DNA of 64,000 bases from Gnetum montanum (GCA_015680685.1 MNCI01014546.1:606945-670944), one strand, 5' to 3'; shown: positions 1 to 11,190, counted from the first letter of the stretch. A program made the numbers and translations. Notes: generated from the letters alone by a model not told the origin.

Positions 1-483
1 CAAGTTAAGCATTATCATTATGAGGATATTTGATATGAGGATGTTATTCATAAGGGTTATGGAGGGGTGGATTGTATGAAAGCTAATCGGCCACCTACAA
101 GAGCTGGATGTGGAGGCTACGTGGTAGGAGAAATTATCAAGTTGGTGAAAGAATTAAAAGCATTTGACTAATATGATGTAATATTATTTGATGTGTTGGG
201 CAATGTAGTTTTTGGAGAGTTTTCCACACCTTTGAATTATGTGAATTTTTCTGTTATAATTAAAATAGTATCAATAACGGGTTTGACGCATTATTTGTAG
301 CCAATCGTATTATTGCATCCATAAGAGAAAAAGCCCATATGCATTTACTCCGATTAGTTGGTTTAGTCAGAAATCATACATATAAATATAATCTTATCAA
401 AAAATATGTTGAAACTTGCCCAATGCTTATAATAGAAGTATTACCTCTTATTAAGCATATACAAGTTTCTAGAGTGAGGGTAT
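1..483 (+). pseudogene. chlL: plastid chlL relic (protochlorophyllide reductase iron protein)
   Basis: In plastids ChlL is the nitrogenase-like ATP-binding iron protein of light-independent protochlorophyllide reductase, working with ChlN and ChlB. Frame 1 from base 1 reads the middle of the family: HYHYED, then [20 protein letters not shown] and [10 protein letters not shown] (Cys and Switch regions). Near 270-276 the frame slips, and frame 3 continues with [19 protein letters not shown] and KKYVETCPM, ending at [14 protein letters not shown]. In-frame stops at 31-33 and about 172-174 and the frameshift make it dead. The N-terminal P-loop lies outside the window. Several changes are G-to-A against the expected codons (for example Glu to Lys and Gly to Arg beside the GGVDC motif), as in methylated nuclear DNA. 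Its end is duplicated at 458-503. Identity is well supported. Nuclear versus mitochondrial location of the copy is inferred. Confidence 0.88.
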
Positions 484-503
484 ACAAGTTTCTAGAGTGA
501 GGC
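458..503. repeat. 23-bp tandem duplication
   Basis: Bases 458-480 and 481-503 are the same 23-bp sequence apart from the last base. The unit comes from the chlL relic, so the duplication arose in or after that copy. Confidence 0.9.
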
Positions 504-504
504 T

Positions 505-545
505 GAAATGGGAATCTCCCTTAGGGAGATTCCTTGCTTTAAGGG
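505..545 (+). repeat. 65-bp hairpin repeat, unit A left part
   Basis: This is the left part of the first of three tandem units; the rest follows LTR element 1 at 7863. It contains a perfect hairpin, with GGAATCTCCC at 511-520, a TTA loop, and GGGAGATTCC at 524-533. Bases 541-545 (AAGGG) are the target-site duplication of element 1. Confidence 0.85.
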
Positions 546-1485
546 TGATGCATGGTAGGTATCCCTACACTCAACCATACGAATATGAGTGTCGCATGCA
601 TGATCCGGTCGAACTCCACATACTAAATGCCTACACGCTGCAAGAAACACTTGGGGTTAATTAATCGTTGTCTTCCCAGGCTTGCTTGTATGTGTCACAG
701 TGTATGGTTAAGCAAGTCTAAGGTATATGATTTTTTTGGTATTTTATGTTTTCTCCTATGCTAAGAGGATAGGGTTGAGAAGCTAAGTCTAACTCTAACT
801 AATGCACTAAGTCCTAGTGTCAGCATCCGTTCCCACTTGTTGTACACACCCTAAACTATGCAACTGTGGCTACCAAACGCTAATCGTTATTGGGATCACC
901 ACACGTAACGGACGTGCTCGAAGTGGTTGTACTAAGGCACTTAACTAACCTAAGTGTGATAAGCATCCGTTCCTTAGCTAACCGTACACATCCTTGAATG
1001 CTTGTAACCAAGTCGTACTTATCCCACGTTCTAGGAGTTGAGGGTGAGAAAGCCTAATTGCAATGAGTAGCCAATTCCTTGATTAGCCGTACACATTCGT
1101 CAATGCTCGTAATCAAGTCATACTCATACTGCACTAATAACAGGTAATAAATAACATATAATAAATAACATGTAATAAAACCTATCCATGCACTACAAGG
1201 TTTATCCACAAAGCTCGTCTTTATTGTCGTACACAACTTGCGTTCAAGTACAAAGCTGCTCGAATCAAGATCCATTCACTTGGGGACTCCTACTGCGGGC
1301 ACATGGAAATTAATCTATCTCTGGGATGATCAATCTGCCAAAGCTTTACTACTTTAAGCCTATTATATGGAATAAGGGGAGTGTTGCCTCTTATTTATAG
1401 ATATGGCAGTGGACCATGATATCGTGTACACGATATCGCAGGGGACAACGCGATATCGTGGCTCATGCAATATCGTGTCCCATCA
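546..1485 (-). repeat. 3' LTR of element 1
   Basis: This 940-bp LTR runs on the plus strand from TGATGC (mutated from TGATGAG) to CCCATCA. It matches the LTR at 6922-7862 over its whole length. It contains the palindrome array (about 1418-1480) and, on the minus strand, the TATA sequence (1392-1399). Confidence 0.95.
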
Positions 1486-1498
1486 TACCTCCATGACT
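1486..1498 (-). other. 3' polypurine-like tract of element 1
   Basis: The minus strand reads AGTCATGGAGGTA directly before the 3' LTR, where plus-strand priming is expected. Element 2 has AGTCATGGGGGTA at the same place. It is unusually short and pyrimidine-interrupted for a polypurine tract. Confidence 0.7.
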
Positions 1499-3526
1499 AA
1501 ATGAAAACTCATCCTCAAGTTCATTACAATAATATTGGGTAGGTATGGAATTATTGAGGGAATGGAACTAATGGGATGACATGTGAACAGATCATTATTA
1601 CAAGACTTGACAAACTGGTGTTCATGACAACAAGGGTGAACATCTTATTACATTGACATCAGGCCACATTTGGCAACTGGAGAGAAAAGAGGAGAGAGAA
1701 GAGAAGAGAAGAAGAGAGAAGAAGTCTTGCTGCTACCAACGCCCAGATTGCACCTTTCATTGTCTGTCTGTAAGCACATCATCAATCTTGCTCCTTGCAT
1801 AGCTGCTTTCAGCACTACTCCATTCCAAGTGCTTCCTCCAGATCCGGTCCGTTGTTGCATGATCGCCATCTACACACACAACATAGTCTTATATTAGCAA
1901 GGGCAAATGAATTTCAATGTGGTTATACCTTGCTTCGATGTAAGTCCATTGGCTGGGTTGTGGTATGGCTGATACAGTTCTGGGAATATATAAAGGATGC
2001 CTACCGAAGGTGTAGGGGTTAGGAAGAAAAGTGAAAAAATTCGGGGCTAGGAGAAAATCGAAAAAATCAGGCCCCGTACCCCCATGACTAATCACGAACC
2101 TCCGATTGCGATAGAATGGAGAAAGAAAAGGAGTAAGGAAGAGAGATAAAAAGGGACAACTAAAACATCGATTAAGTGGATGTCAAGATGGAAATGAACA
2201 AAATAAAATTAATTGCAAAATGTTTAAGGGAAAGAAGTTAACTAATGCACCAAATAGGAATGTCAGTGGGTCCTCCCCAAAGCAGGCTCATGCCCTTACT
2301 GCCCTAACAAATCCACATTCAAAGAGTCCGTAGGTGTCCTTTGGAACAAGAGTTAAAGTCTTAACCATGAGAATTTACCAAAAAGAAAATAATGCATCTA
2401 CCAAAATATATACTAATGATACAATCGGCAATGAGGTGAATAGTGGAGAGAAGGGTGGAGAGAAGAAGGTGGAATGGAATCCCAAGAACAAGGTGGTGTA
2501 CAGCCCCTTGTGTATCACATGATTAATGTGACTTGGCAAATATCATTCCAACTCTGGCCTCAAACCAACCACATCCAGTGACTTCGCATTAATACACTTG
2601 GCTAAACCATCCACTGGAGTAACAAGAATGCATCTCCAAGAGCCACCACCATTCTGACGAAACGAAGGAGAGAAGGGGAAGGGAGAAGGGCCTTAGTTAG
2701 AGGGAACACTTTGGTTCCATAACTAGTGCTTGTAGCCCAAAGTTATTTCATCTAAGGGGTGTGCTTTGAATCCTCACTTTGGTTTTTTTTTTTTTTTTGC
2801 TTTTTATGTTTTGTATTTTTATGCGTGAAGACCACACCATGCAAAGACTTCTTATTTTTATTGTCTCAGCTTCCAAAAAGTGGGTAACATCGGAACGGTA
2901 AGAAAACTCAAGAAAAAATCATCCAAGCACCCAAGCAAATGGCCAACACAAATGCATCAAGTTCCCTTGAAGTCACACCCTTGTCAAACCTTGAGTCCTT
3001 CCTTAGTTTGAGAAGTACCCAATCACTGATTCGTTAAAGTTCTTATTATAAGGGGAACCGTACATTTCCAAGCCAAGAGGAACCATAGACTTTGGTGGAC
3101 AAATGGATGAAGTGGACTCATTACCTACCATATCAAAAGAACATACCCTAGTGTCAACATTGTAACTTAAAGGTAAAAACCAAACATTAGCAATCAATGA
3201 AAAATAGTTCATACCATCGGTCCGAACACTTATTGGGTGAAGAACTTACATGGTGGATGGCACACACACACACACACACACAAAATGGAAAAGTACAATG
3301 ATGTTGTAAAACAAAAACAAGAAAAGTTAAAGAAATTTGTAAAACAAAAACATGTAAAAAAAATGTGTAAAACAAAAACATGTAAGACAAAAACGTGTAA
3401 AACAAAAACATGTAAAACAAAAACTTAAAAAGAACTAAGGGCTTCATATGATTAGCATAGGTGGCCATCTCCCCCATGACTGAATTGTAAGGGAGAGATC
3501 CGAAATAATGAGCGCTTGTTTGAATT
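1499..3526 (-). other. long non-coding 3' region of element 1
   Basis: About 2 kb lies between the protease reading frame and the 3' LTR, where a normal Ty3/gypsy element would carry the rest of pol. I see no catalytic motif of reverse transcriptase, RNase H or integrase in any frame. It aligns along its length with 30307-32289 of element 2, so the layout is shared and not a private deletion. It includes a GA-rich stretch (1681-1723), a second copy of the polypurine-like motif (2077-2089) and a low-complexity tandem array (3261-3428). Confidence 0.75.
3261..3428. repeat. (CA)n plus AAAACAAAAACAT-type tandem array
   Basis: A CA dinucleotide run (3261-3282) is followed by imperfect copies of a roughly 15-bp GTAAAACAAAAACAT unit up to 3428. 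Element 2 has the mirror arrangement at the same internal position (30328-30510), so the array is part of the family structure. Confidence 0.85.
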
Positions 3527-4333
3527 TCATAATAGTGCCCAACTTCTCCCTGCTAATATTCTTAGGTTGAGGGGTGGAAGTTGGCGATGCTCATATTCCA
3601 ATGTATCTATGCCTCTGTTGTTGGCATGGGTTGTCTCAATTCGTTCCATGCATATTTGGTTGCTCTTCCTAGTAGTTGTCAACCACGGGGTGTCTATTAC
3701 TGGTGTAGTTGCTACATACAGGCATCTTTGTTTCAAAATTGTAAGGGCACACCTATTACATGGAGATGTTTCCTCCATGTCATCACCCAATGAATCACTA
3801 TATGTGATGCATGGAACTTTCTTCTTCTTGATCTTTCCATAAATGTTTATCTTAGAGATTTGCAAGGAAAGATCACGGACCCCTAGGTACGCATCTACTA
3901 TACTTAGCCATGGCCTTCCCATTATAATTGGGAAGCCCCCTTCGTTGTTAACTTCAATCACCAAGAAATCAGCTGGGTATGACCACCCACACACAATGAT
4001 GATGATGTCCTCCACCAATCCTAAGGGAATGGTGATGGACTGGTCAGCCAGCTCCAGTTGTATGTTACTCTTCTTAAGTTGGGGCAGGTTCTAGGCTTGA
4101 TACATTTTTCGTGATATTAGGTTGACTCTGGAACCTGAGTCAAGAAGAGCTCGATGAAGTGCATTTCCAGTGATTTGCAAATGAATTAAGGGGCTCCCAG
4201 GGTTAGATAGTTTCCTGGGAAGGTGGCCCACCTTTATCCAGTTAGTTATGGTATGTGTTAACATAACCGTATGCGTACTCGGTTGTTGGACTGAAGGGTG
4301 CTCCGAAGGGTTAGTTGTTGGAGGCCTATACAT
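3527..4333 (-). pseudogene. retropepsin-like protease of element 1
   Basis: The polyprotein region contains an aspartic protease that would cleave Gag. The active-site segment LLDSGSRVNLIS lies near the C-terminal end of the 4091-4333 segment, and the flap and second-loop region follows in the 3527-4018 segment, including YPADFLVIEV and the family signature FPIIMGRPWLS. The order and spacing match Athila-type Ty3/gypsy proteases (DSG loop, then the ILGRPFL-like motif). The two segments are in different frames, separated by a break near 4020-4090. A 60-70-residue tail after the protease has no recognised domain, and coding stops there instead of entering reverse transcriptase. Confidence 0.75.
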
Positions 4334-4865
4334 ATACTCAATTGCTTGTTGTTGTGAGAGTTTGTCTGGGCTCCTAGTTCTGAAGAAGGGCCTCTTCTTT
4401 GTATAGTTGTCAAAACTAGCACCCTATTGAATATTTACAAGCTAAATATTTACAGCTCTCACGGTGTTATGTTGTTGCGGTTGAGTAGGTAATTCCCCTT
4501 GCATTGTTGGAATAGGTTGTATGGGAACTACAGGTGGAAGAGGTCCGGATGGAGTTAGAGGATGGGATGAATGTAAGATGTCTTTCGAAAGAGAAGGAGT
4601 CCTCCTGAAGTACTCTAGAAACTTGGTAGTGACGTTGGGGAGTAGTGTGACCAGTAGAGTCACCTAGAGAAACCGGCTGCTGCACATAATAACCATAAGG
4701 ATCAAGCTGCTGGTAAGGGTACTATTGTGTTGGCAGTGGCATCCCCCATGACTGTGGGTATTGCCACTGCTGATGTTGTCTAATGGGCTGTGGTGGAGTT
4801 CCACATGGGTAATACGTTAGTGGTTGGTGGAACTACCTTAGGTTACCTTGTGGATAAGGTAACCT

Positions 4866-6778
4866 TCAGGGTGTTTGCCGTTGGTTGAGTCTTGGATTTA
4901 GCGCATACACCCCAAACTCCTGCAGATGTGAGATAACTGTACAACATCCCTTAGGATGGTCATAGTAGCAGACCTCACATCCACTATCATCGTCTATGTC
5001 AGAATTCACGGCCTCATTGGAGATAGGAATTTTCCCCTTACCCTTGTTATGTGTAGGGCTTGAATTTCTCCACTTTGTTTTACCTTTGTCACTACTTTTT
5101 TCTTCCTTAGACTCTTCTATGATTTTTAAGACTGTTTCAATTCTTGAGTCTAAGGAATCCCACATTTGGTCTACCTTAGCTGATACCTCGATTGTTAACT
5201 TTTGGATCGGCAAGGTTCTCCAATTCACCAACTCTTCGAGTGGTGACTCATCCTCCTCATCAGAAAATTTCACTCCCTTCTTGCGAAGGGAGGGGTCGAG
5301 ATTGTATTCTTTTGCACTTTCCCTCTTACATAGTTCACCCTCTTCTTGTGCTACTTGTTCCAACAAACTTTGTACTTCATGGGCTCTCAGTCGTGACAAC
5401 CTCCCGTAGGCATAAGTCACAAGGGTTCGTCTCGTTTCGTGCCTTAGCCCATCCACGATGTGGCGAAGTTGATCCCGCTGTGGATACCCATGGCCTGGGC
5501 AACGATGTAGCAATGTATAGTAGTGGGCCATGGCAGCATCCAAGGGTTCATAAGCACCTTGTTTCTAGCCTTGGATCTACTTACGCAAATTGGACACTCT
5601 GGAGTATTTCTGATATTTATTATTGAACAATTCAAGCATCGTACTCCACCTCCTGATGGTTTCCAGTTCTAAGGACCGGTACCAACTCTCTGCTTCTTTG
5701 GTGATGGGAACAACTTAAGCTTCTGCCACTCATTATCTATATTTTGCAAGGCACAGTCATCGTGGAATGCCTATAAATGATGTTGTGGATCAGCATTGTA
5801 TCCCCCTTCAAAACATGGGATATTATTTATGTCCAAACGCTTGATTCGACTGTCCTTTAAGTGCCTTGTGGGAATCCTAATGGCCTCGGTAATGTCAAGC
5901 ATGCTTCAGGTTGCGAATAGGGGTTTGTCATGATCGTTTCTATCATGACATCTATGATGTCTGCGTGGTTCCCTACTCTCCCTACATCCTTGCCCTCATC
6001 CTAACTCTCGACCTTCTTGTTGAGGTCTCTAATCTTCTTTACTTTTACCCTCACCATTCTGTTCATGATGGCTGCACCCAAATATGGAAGGAGAGTGTGA
6101 GTGGTGAGATGAAGGAGAAGAAGAAGGGGAGCCATCACCATAGTGATGTTTCTTACCTTCCCTTCGGCTGCTTTGGCCCTAATTGTTATAACGATCTAAG
6201 TGTCCATCCTTAGTGTGAGTGGTCGTTCCTTCCGTGAACAGTTGGCGTTCAAGGGGATCAGAGTCCGTAGTATGTACAGTTGATTGAAGGCTCTAATGCC
6301 TAACCTCTTCACTTTCATGAGGAGGGGGAACATCATTTGCTAAAGAACCTGTTATGAGGGGTTTCTCATCTCCTATTTCACTAAGGACATGTGGGGATTT
6401 TCCCTTCGACAATGTGTATTGACACTCCTGCCTTGCATCCCTCCTACGTTGTGCATCTGTGGGATGATAATCCCTCATATCAAAGTCCTCAGCAACGTAT
6501 TCAGCGAATAGATCCTGCATGCCAATCTGTGACAAGGCACAAAAAAGCATGTTCGGGACTGATCGATCCAGGGGTAACATGATGTTACCTTGCAGGTCTC
6601 TCCATCTCAGTTGTTCATCTTGATGGAGGATAAAAGTGTAATTCGGAATATACTGATCGGGATGAGTATATATTATCTTATATTGTTTAGGACTTGGCTA
6701 GTTTAGGTTATGTGTTGTATGTTGCTGACTGTCTTCAGTGTTAGTCCTAGGTGAATTAACTTTATGAGAAGAAATCAT
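4866..6778 (-). pseudogene. Gag of element 1 (Athila-like)
   Basis: The capsid/nucleocapsid protein of the element is broken into several frames. The start (6776-6778) gives an N-terminus matching that of element 2 at 26980, and the 6293-6580 segment contains YTFILHQDE upstream and LDRSVPNMLF. The 4866-5640 region carries the retrotransposon Gag core, recognisable by LLHRCPGHGYPQRDQLRHI and VDGLRHETRR, then an acidic, lysine-rich linker and a compact Cys/His motif, CEVCYYDHPKGCC, like the zinc knuckle of Athila Gags but shortened. Stops near 6680 and several frameshifts between 5640 and 6290 show it is inactive. The match to element 2 is direct; the Athila placement is from motif layout. Confidence 0.8.
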
Positions 6779-6902
6779 TTTTACCGGTGTGCTATTTCAC
6801 CGTTATATAAGTTCTTATTTAACTAATTAACCCAAAGGTTCATTAAGGCTTACAACGATGTGAAAGATTTCCTTATGTTCTAATTGGCATACAAACACTT
6901 AG

Positions 6903-6920
6903 TCCCTGGCAATAGCGCCA
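6903..6920 (-). other. primer-binding site of element 1 (tRNA-Asp type)
   Basis: The minus strand reads TGGCGCTATTGCCAGGGA, one base inside the 5' LTR. The complement of the plant tRNA-Asp 3' end is TGGCGCCGTTGCCGGGAA-like, so most positions match and the differences are mainly transitions. Confidence 0.75.
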
Positions 6921-6921
6921 A

Positions 6922-7862
6922 TGATGAGTGGCGGGTATCCCTACACTCAACCATATGAATACGAGTGTCGCATGCACAATCCGGTCAAACTTCGCACACT
7001 AAATGCCTACACGCTGCAAGGAACACTCGGGGTTAATTAATCGTTGTCTTCCCAGGCTTGCTTGTATGTGTCATGGTGTATGGTTAAGCAAGTCTGAGGT
7101 ATATGATTTTTTTTGGTATTTTATGTTTTCTCCTATGCTAAGAGGATAGGGTTGAGAAGCTAAGTCTAACTCTAACTAATGCACTAAGTCCTAGCGTTAG
7201 CATCCGTTCCCACTTTTCGTACACACCCTAAACTATGCAACTGTGACTACCAAACGCTAATCGTTACAAGGATCACCACAGGTAACGGACGTGCTCGAAG
7301 TGGTCATACTGAGGCACTTAACTAACCTAAGTGTGATAAGCATCCGTTTCTTAGCTAACTGTACACATCCTTGAATGCTTGTAACCAAGTCGTACTTATC
7401 CCACATTCTAGGAGTTGAGGGTGAGAAAGCCTAATCGCGATGAGTAGCCGATTCCTTGATTAGCCGTACACATTCGTCAATGCTCGTAATCAAGTCGTAC
7501 TCATACCACACTAACAACAGGTAATAAATAACATATAATAAATAACATGTAATAAAACCTGTCCATGCACTGCAAGGTTTATCCACAAAGCTCGTCTTTA
7601 TTTCCGTACACAACTTGTGTTCAAGTACAAAGCTGCTCGAATAAAGATCCGTTCACTTGGGGACTCCTACTGCGGGCACATGGAAATTAATCTATCTCTA
7701 GGATGATCAATCCACCAAAGCTTCGCTACTTTAAGCCTATTATATGGAATAAGGGGAGTGCCGCCTCTTATTTATAGATATGGCAGTGGACCACGATATC
7801 GCAAGGGACGACACGATATCGTGTACGCGATATCGCGGCTCATGCGATATCATGTCCCATCA
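6922..7862 (-). repeat. 5' LTR of element 1
   Basis: This 941-bp LTR begins on the plus strand with TGATGAG at 6922 and ends with CCCATCA at 7862. It directs minus-strand transcription. The U3 palindrome array lies at about 7791-7856, and the TATA sequence is just downstream in the element's sense. Confidence 0.95.
7769..7776 (-). promoter_or_regulatory. TATA box of element 1 5' LTR
   Basis: TATAAATA on the minus strand lies about 15 bp downstream of the palindrome array. The same TATCTATAAATAAGAG context occurs in every LTR of the family in this window. Confidence 0.7.
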
Positions 7863-8021
7863 AAGGGGAATGAGGCCCCGAGTTACTCATGAAATAGAAA
7901 TCTCCCTTAGGGAGATTCCTCACTTTAAGGGGAACAAGACCCCAAGTTACCCCATGAAATGGAAATCTCCCAATAGGAGGTTCTCTGCATTAGTAGGGAA
8001 TGAGTCACCAAGTTCCCTTGG
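7863..8021 (+). repeat. 65-bp hairpin repeat, end of unit A plus units B and C
   Basis: This continues the repeat split by element 1. Unit B starts at 7891 and unit C at 7956, exactly 65 bp apart. Each unit has a hairpin of the type AATCTCCC..GGGAGATT followed by a GGGGAATGAGTCCCC-like second palindrome and AAGTTACCCC. Related copies lie at 8427-8600, 17560-17665, 34880-35025, 44720-44855, 45600-45715 and about 47340-47440. Confidence 0.85.
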
Positions 8022-8950
8022 TAAAACCTTATTTGAAATGGTTGCATCTAAACCATGTCTCAATTATGTTTGTGAATATTATTTCACTATCATAGATCAA
8101 CTCTTATTACAATAAGAAGGGATTATACCAAAGGAAATGTTAGATTAGGAAATTTACTGTGTACTCTCTAATGTTTCTAGAAAATTGGGTGGTCAAGAAA
8201 AGAACCAAAAATCCAAAAAGAATATGGTTAGTTTGATAGTTTCAATTAATTGGATAAAGTTATGAAGAAAAACTAGAAAGAAAAAGAACAAAAAGCTTTG
8301 CTTTTTTCCATGCTAAAGGCCTAACACACTCATGAAAGGCTAACAATTATTCACAACATAGCTAATAAGAGGGTGACTAAGGTAGTTACAATAAGCATTT
8401 CTGTGAAAGGTGCATAGCAGGCTTTAGTGGAGAATGAGTCCTCAAGTTTCCCCTTAGACTAAGGAATCTCCTATTGGAGAACAATGGCTCATATAATGGG
8501 GTAACTCACTTCATGATTTCCCTAAGTGTGTGTTTCATAGAAACGCAAGGTTGTTGTAACTACCATAGAAAACATGGGGAATCTCCCTAAGGTCAATTCC
8601 CGCTTCGCCCTACGTTACCCAAGTAGGACTTTACTTCATTATTCTTTTATTCGAATATATATATATATATATATTAGTTAACTTAAGCTTAGCTAGCACA
8701 CCCCATCAGCACACCATCAAATATCACGTGAGTGATTCTAGAAATCAATTGATGAAATGGTGATAGTTGATCACACATTCAATTGAATCAAATAGGGATG
8801 GGCAAAATGAATGGGGCCTTTCCTTCAACTAGGAGATGGATGAACAATTTCTAGTTGGATAAGTAAGCTAGGCAGAGGATCCTCGTTAGCCCTACCGCTC
8901 GATGCATGTGAGCAAATTGCATGTAGGTAGTTTTAATCTACAAATTGTAG
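8022..8950. other. intergenic, degenerate hairpin repeats and (AT)n
   Basis: I see no gene here. Degenerate copies of the 65-bp hairpin family occur at about 8427-8490 and 8515-8605. An (AT)n microsatellite lies at 8655-8675. Confidence 0.6.
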
Positions 8951-9024
8951 GGGCTTATAGCTTAATTGGTTGAAACACACCGCTCATAACAGTGATATTA
9001 TAGGTTCGAGTCCTACTAATCCTA
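8951..9024 (+). pseudogene. trnM-CAU: tRNA-Met(CAU)-like relic, mitochondrial type
   Basis: The 74-nt cloverleaf starts GGGCTTA. It has a D-loop AATTGGTTG, a CTCATAA anticodon loop with anticodon CAT, and a T-arm with TTCGAGT in the loop, ending in a discriminator A. Mismatches interrupt the D stem (C-A), the anticodon stem (C-A), the T stem (outer pair A-C) and the acceptor stem (C-T). The overall sequence resembles plant organellar, probably mitochondrial, tRNA-Met(CAU) genes. The broken pairs suggest a decayed copy. A tRNAscan-SE run with organellar settings would test it. Confidence 0.65.
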
Positions 9025-11000
9025 CTTTCCCATACATATAGTAATAAGTAAAGTAACCCATACAGACAAGTAAGATATTACAACAATAAGGATGGAAAGT
9101 TGGCAACAAAGAGACCCCAAGAACAGGACATACCAGGCTCAAGAAACATTGCCACCGATGAAGCCTTTTCCTACAATGTTTGTTGGCTGCTTTTTATCAA
9201 AGTTTTGTAAACATTTTTAGTTTCTTTGGTTTGGTTAGTAAGTTGGCTCATTGTGCTAAGACACTTACAAGGGAGTAGCCAACAATACAAACTCAATAGA
9301 CTATAGACCAAAAGGACTCAAGCATAGGGTTGGATTGACAAATGAAGATAGGTCGTGCTATTATACTGATGTACTTAGCAGGGGACATGAAGGGAGCAAA
9401 CCAAGGTTGGCATACATGTGCACCCAAGGTTAGCTTATAGATGGTGATGCCATTGCATTTTAGGGAAGCACAACCTTGATAAAGGGAAATGCCACCTATG
9501 GGAAATGCTACCTAGAGTTGGGCTTGCATGTCTCAAGGAAACGTGACTTTACTTTAGGGAGTTTATATAAACACAACCTTGATTCTTAGCATTTTAGGGA
9601 GACACAAACTTTATTCTTAGCATTTTACGGAAATGCGAACTGGATTCTTAGCATATCAAGAAAACATGAGCTTTATTCTAAGTGTTTAGGGAAAACACAA
9701 CCTTTAGTACGTGCAATTAATGAAAACTACTACCTAGAGTTTGTCCTTGGGCATTTCAAGGAAATGCAACCTTAATAAATTGCATCTCAAGGACACACTA
9801 CCTTACAACACATACATGCGTACACTTAGGATCACACTATTCTTACAAGCTAAGATGAGATACATGACCATTGCAAACGCTTTAACACTTATCCACATCG
9901 TCGAACAATTACCCTTTGAAGGAAATTGCCACGAAGCCTAGGAATATCCTTCTTTACGTTTAGGTGAGCAAATGCATTCAGCGCAACCATAAAAGATGGA
10001 ACAGAGCATGGGGGCAAGGCCAACCAACTAAACCTTGTAGACGCATTTCACACAAATGAGACCTTGAGGAAGACATGTTCAGATAGACCACATGATAGAC
10101 ATAGATAGGAAGTGCATTTTAGATAAGCAGGCTCTTAGCACAACTAACCATCACAAGCACTCTTAAGAAGAGCCAAGAGGCTCAAGTATATTGTCCCTAG
10201 TTACATGCTTAAGGGTCCATCGGAGGAACATTACTCCGATGTTAGCCATGAATTACCAACTTAGCTTCATAGACAAGCTTATACGTTACATGCTTACATA
10301 GGGGATATGCTAGGGGAAGCCAAGTTACATGTAATAGGACTTTGGAAACACAAGGAAAAAACTCTCATAGCAAACCAATCATGCAGTTAGACAGCTTAGA
10401 GGAAAGTAGGCTTAGACAACACATAATAATAAAACACTGCATATGGGGGCACTTTTTCCTTATCAGCCAAAGACATGCAAGTAGGCCCTAAGGCCAACAT
10501 TTTGAAGACAATGCTAACTTTAGGAAACCTTGGAAACACACATTAGAAGCACAGGGTTGACTTGCAATGCTACCTTAAATAAGTGTTCCTTTGAAATGGT
10601 CCCTTAACAGTCTATAAAATATACATTTATAAGGCTATTGCAGGAGTCGTGCTAAGAGAGATATAACAAGGAATAGCTATATCTCAAAGTTGGACTCAAG
10701 CCAGAGTAGACAGTTAGTCTACACTACTAATATAGGGGATTGAGATCATGGGATTTTATAGATGTGATTGGGGGTCATTATACCAAAGAAACATATAAAC
10801 TTCCATGAGATAGGGAACTAGAGTCATTATATACACTAAGCTAAACATATTACTAGGAAACGTTTTTATATACACTAAGCTATACGTATTACTTTACATA
10901 ATTTTATATTACTATACATAATTATCTTTAAGAAAGCCCCTTTATGACGGTGGAAGTTATATCAAGTCAAGAAAGGTTATTCACAAGATAGGTTAGGTCA
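9025..11000. other. intergenic with scattered hairpin-satellite units
   Basis: No coding region is recognisable. From about 9440 to 9800, and more thinly to 10620, there are degenerate units of a short repeat. The clearest is GCATTTCAAGGAAATGC at about 9749-9765 (7-bp arms, 3-nt loop), followed by AACCTT. The same family forms blocks at 61070-63800. Confidence 0.6.
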
Positions 11001-11017
11001 TTTATATCATTATATAA

Positions 11018-11190
11018 GGCATGTATGTATGTGGCATCCTGTATGTTATCTGAAATCATTGATAGGTTGTTGAAAATGGCATGTATGTATGTGGCGTCAC
11101 GTATGTCATTTGAAATCGCTGATAGGTACACAATTGATAGGTCATTGAAAGCAACACGTACGTATGTGGTGTAGCATATGCTATTTAGAA
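11018..11190. repeat. tandem repeat of about 60 bp
   Basis: There are two and a half imperfect copies of a unit containing GCATGTATGTATGTGGC and ATTGATAGGT. On the minus strand the copies translate to a repeating DATYIHA peptide, which looks like a by-product of the repeat and not a protein domain. Confidence 0.75.

Larger units (their letters stand above)
546..7862 (-). mobile_element. LTR retrotransposon, gag-protease only, full length (element 1)
   Basis: This is a complete minus-strand insertion with direct LTRs at 546-1485 and 6922-7862, flanked by the perfect target duplication AAGGG (541-545 and 7863-7867). A tRNA-Asp-type primer-binding site lies inside the right LTR and a polypurine-like tract inside the left one. 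The 5.4-kb interior holds Athila-like gag and aspartic protease, then about 2 kb without coding potential. No reverse transcriptase, RNase H or integrase motif is visible. Comparing about 545 bp of the two LTRs by eye gives about 40 differences, nearly all transitions, so the insertion is old. It is the same family as 25805-33157 and the solo LTR at 58315-59416. Confidence 0.95.

Noticed and set aside
1648-1869. Small ORF in the 3' region of element 1 with a similar ORF in element 2 (31911-32108)
   Set aside because: The two translations look alike, but in the aligned part most nucleotide differences change the amino acid, so there is no sign of protein-level selection. It is explained by shared noncoding ancestry.
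3516-3842. Plus-strand ORFs overlapping the protease of element 1
   Set aside because: They are antisense shadows of the minus-strand protease; the same happens at 29916-30194 in element 2.
505-8021. CRISPR-like array from regular 65-bp hairpin units
   Set aside because: Units are contiguous tandem copies without unique spacers, in plant DNA.
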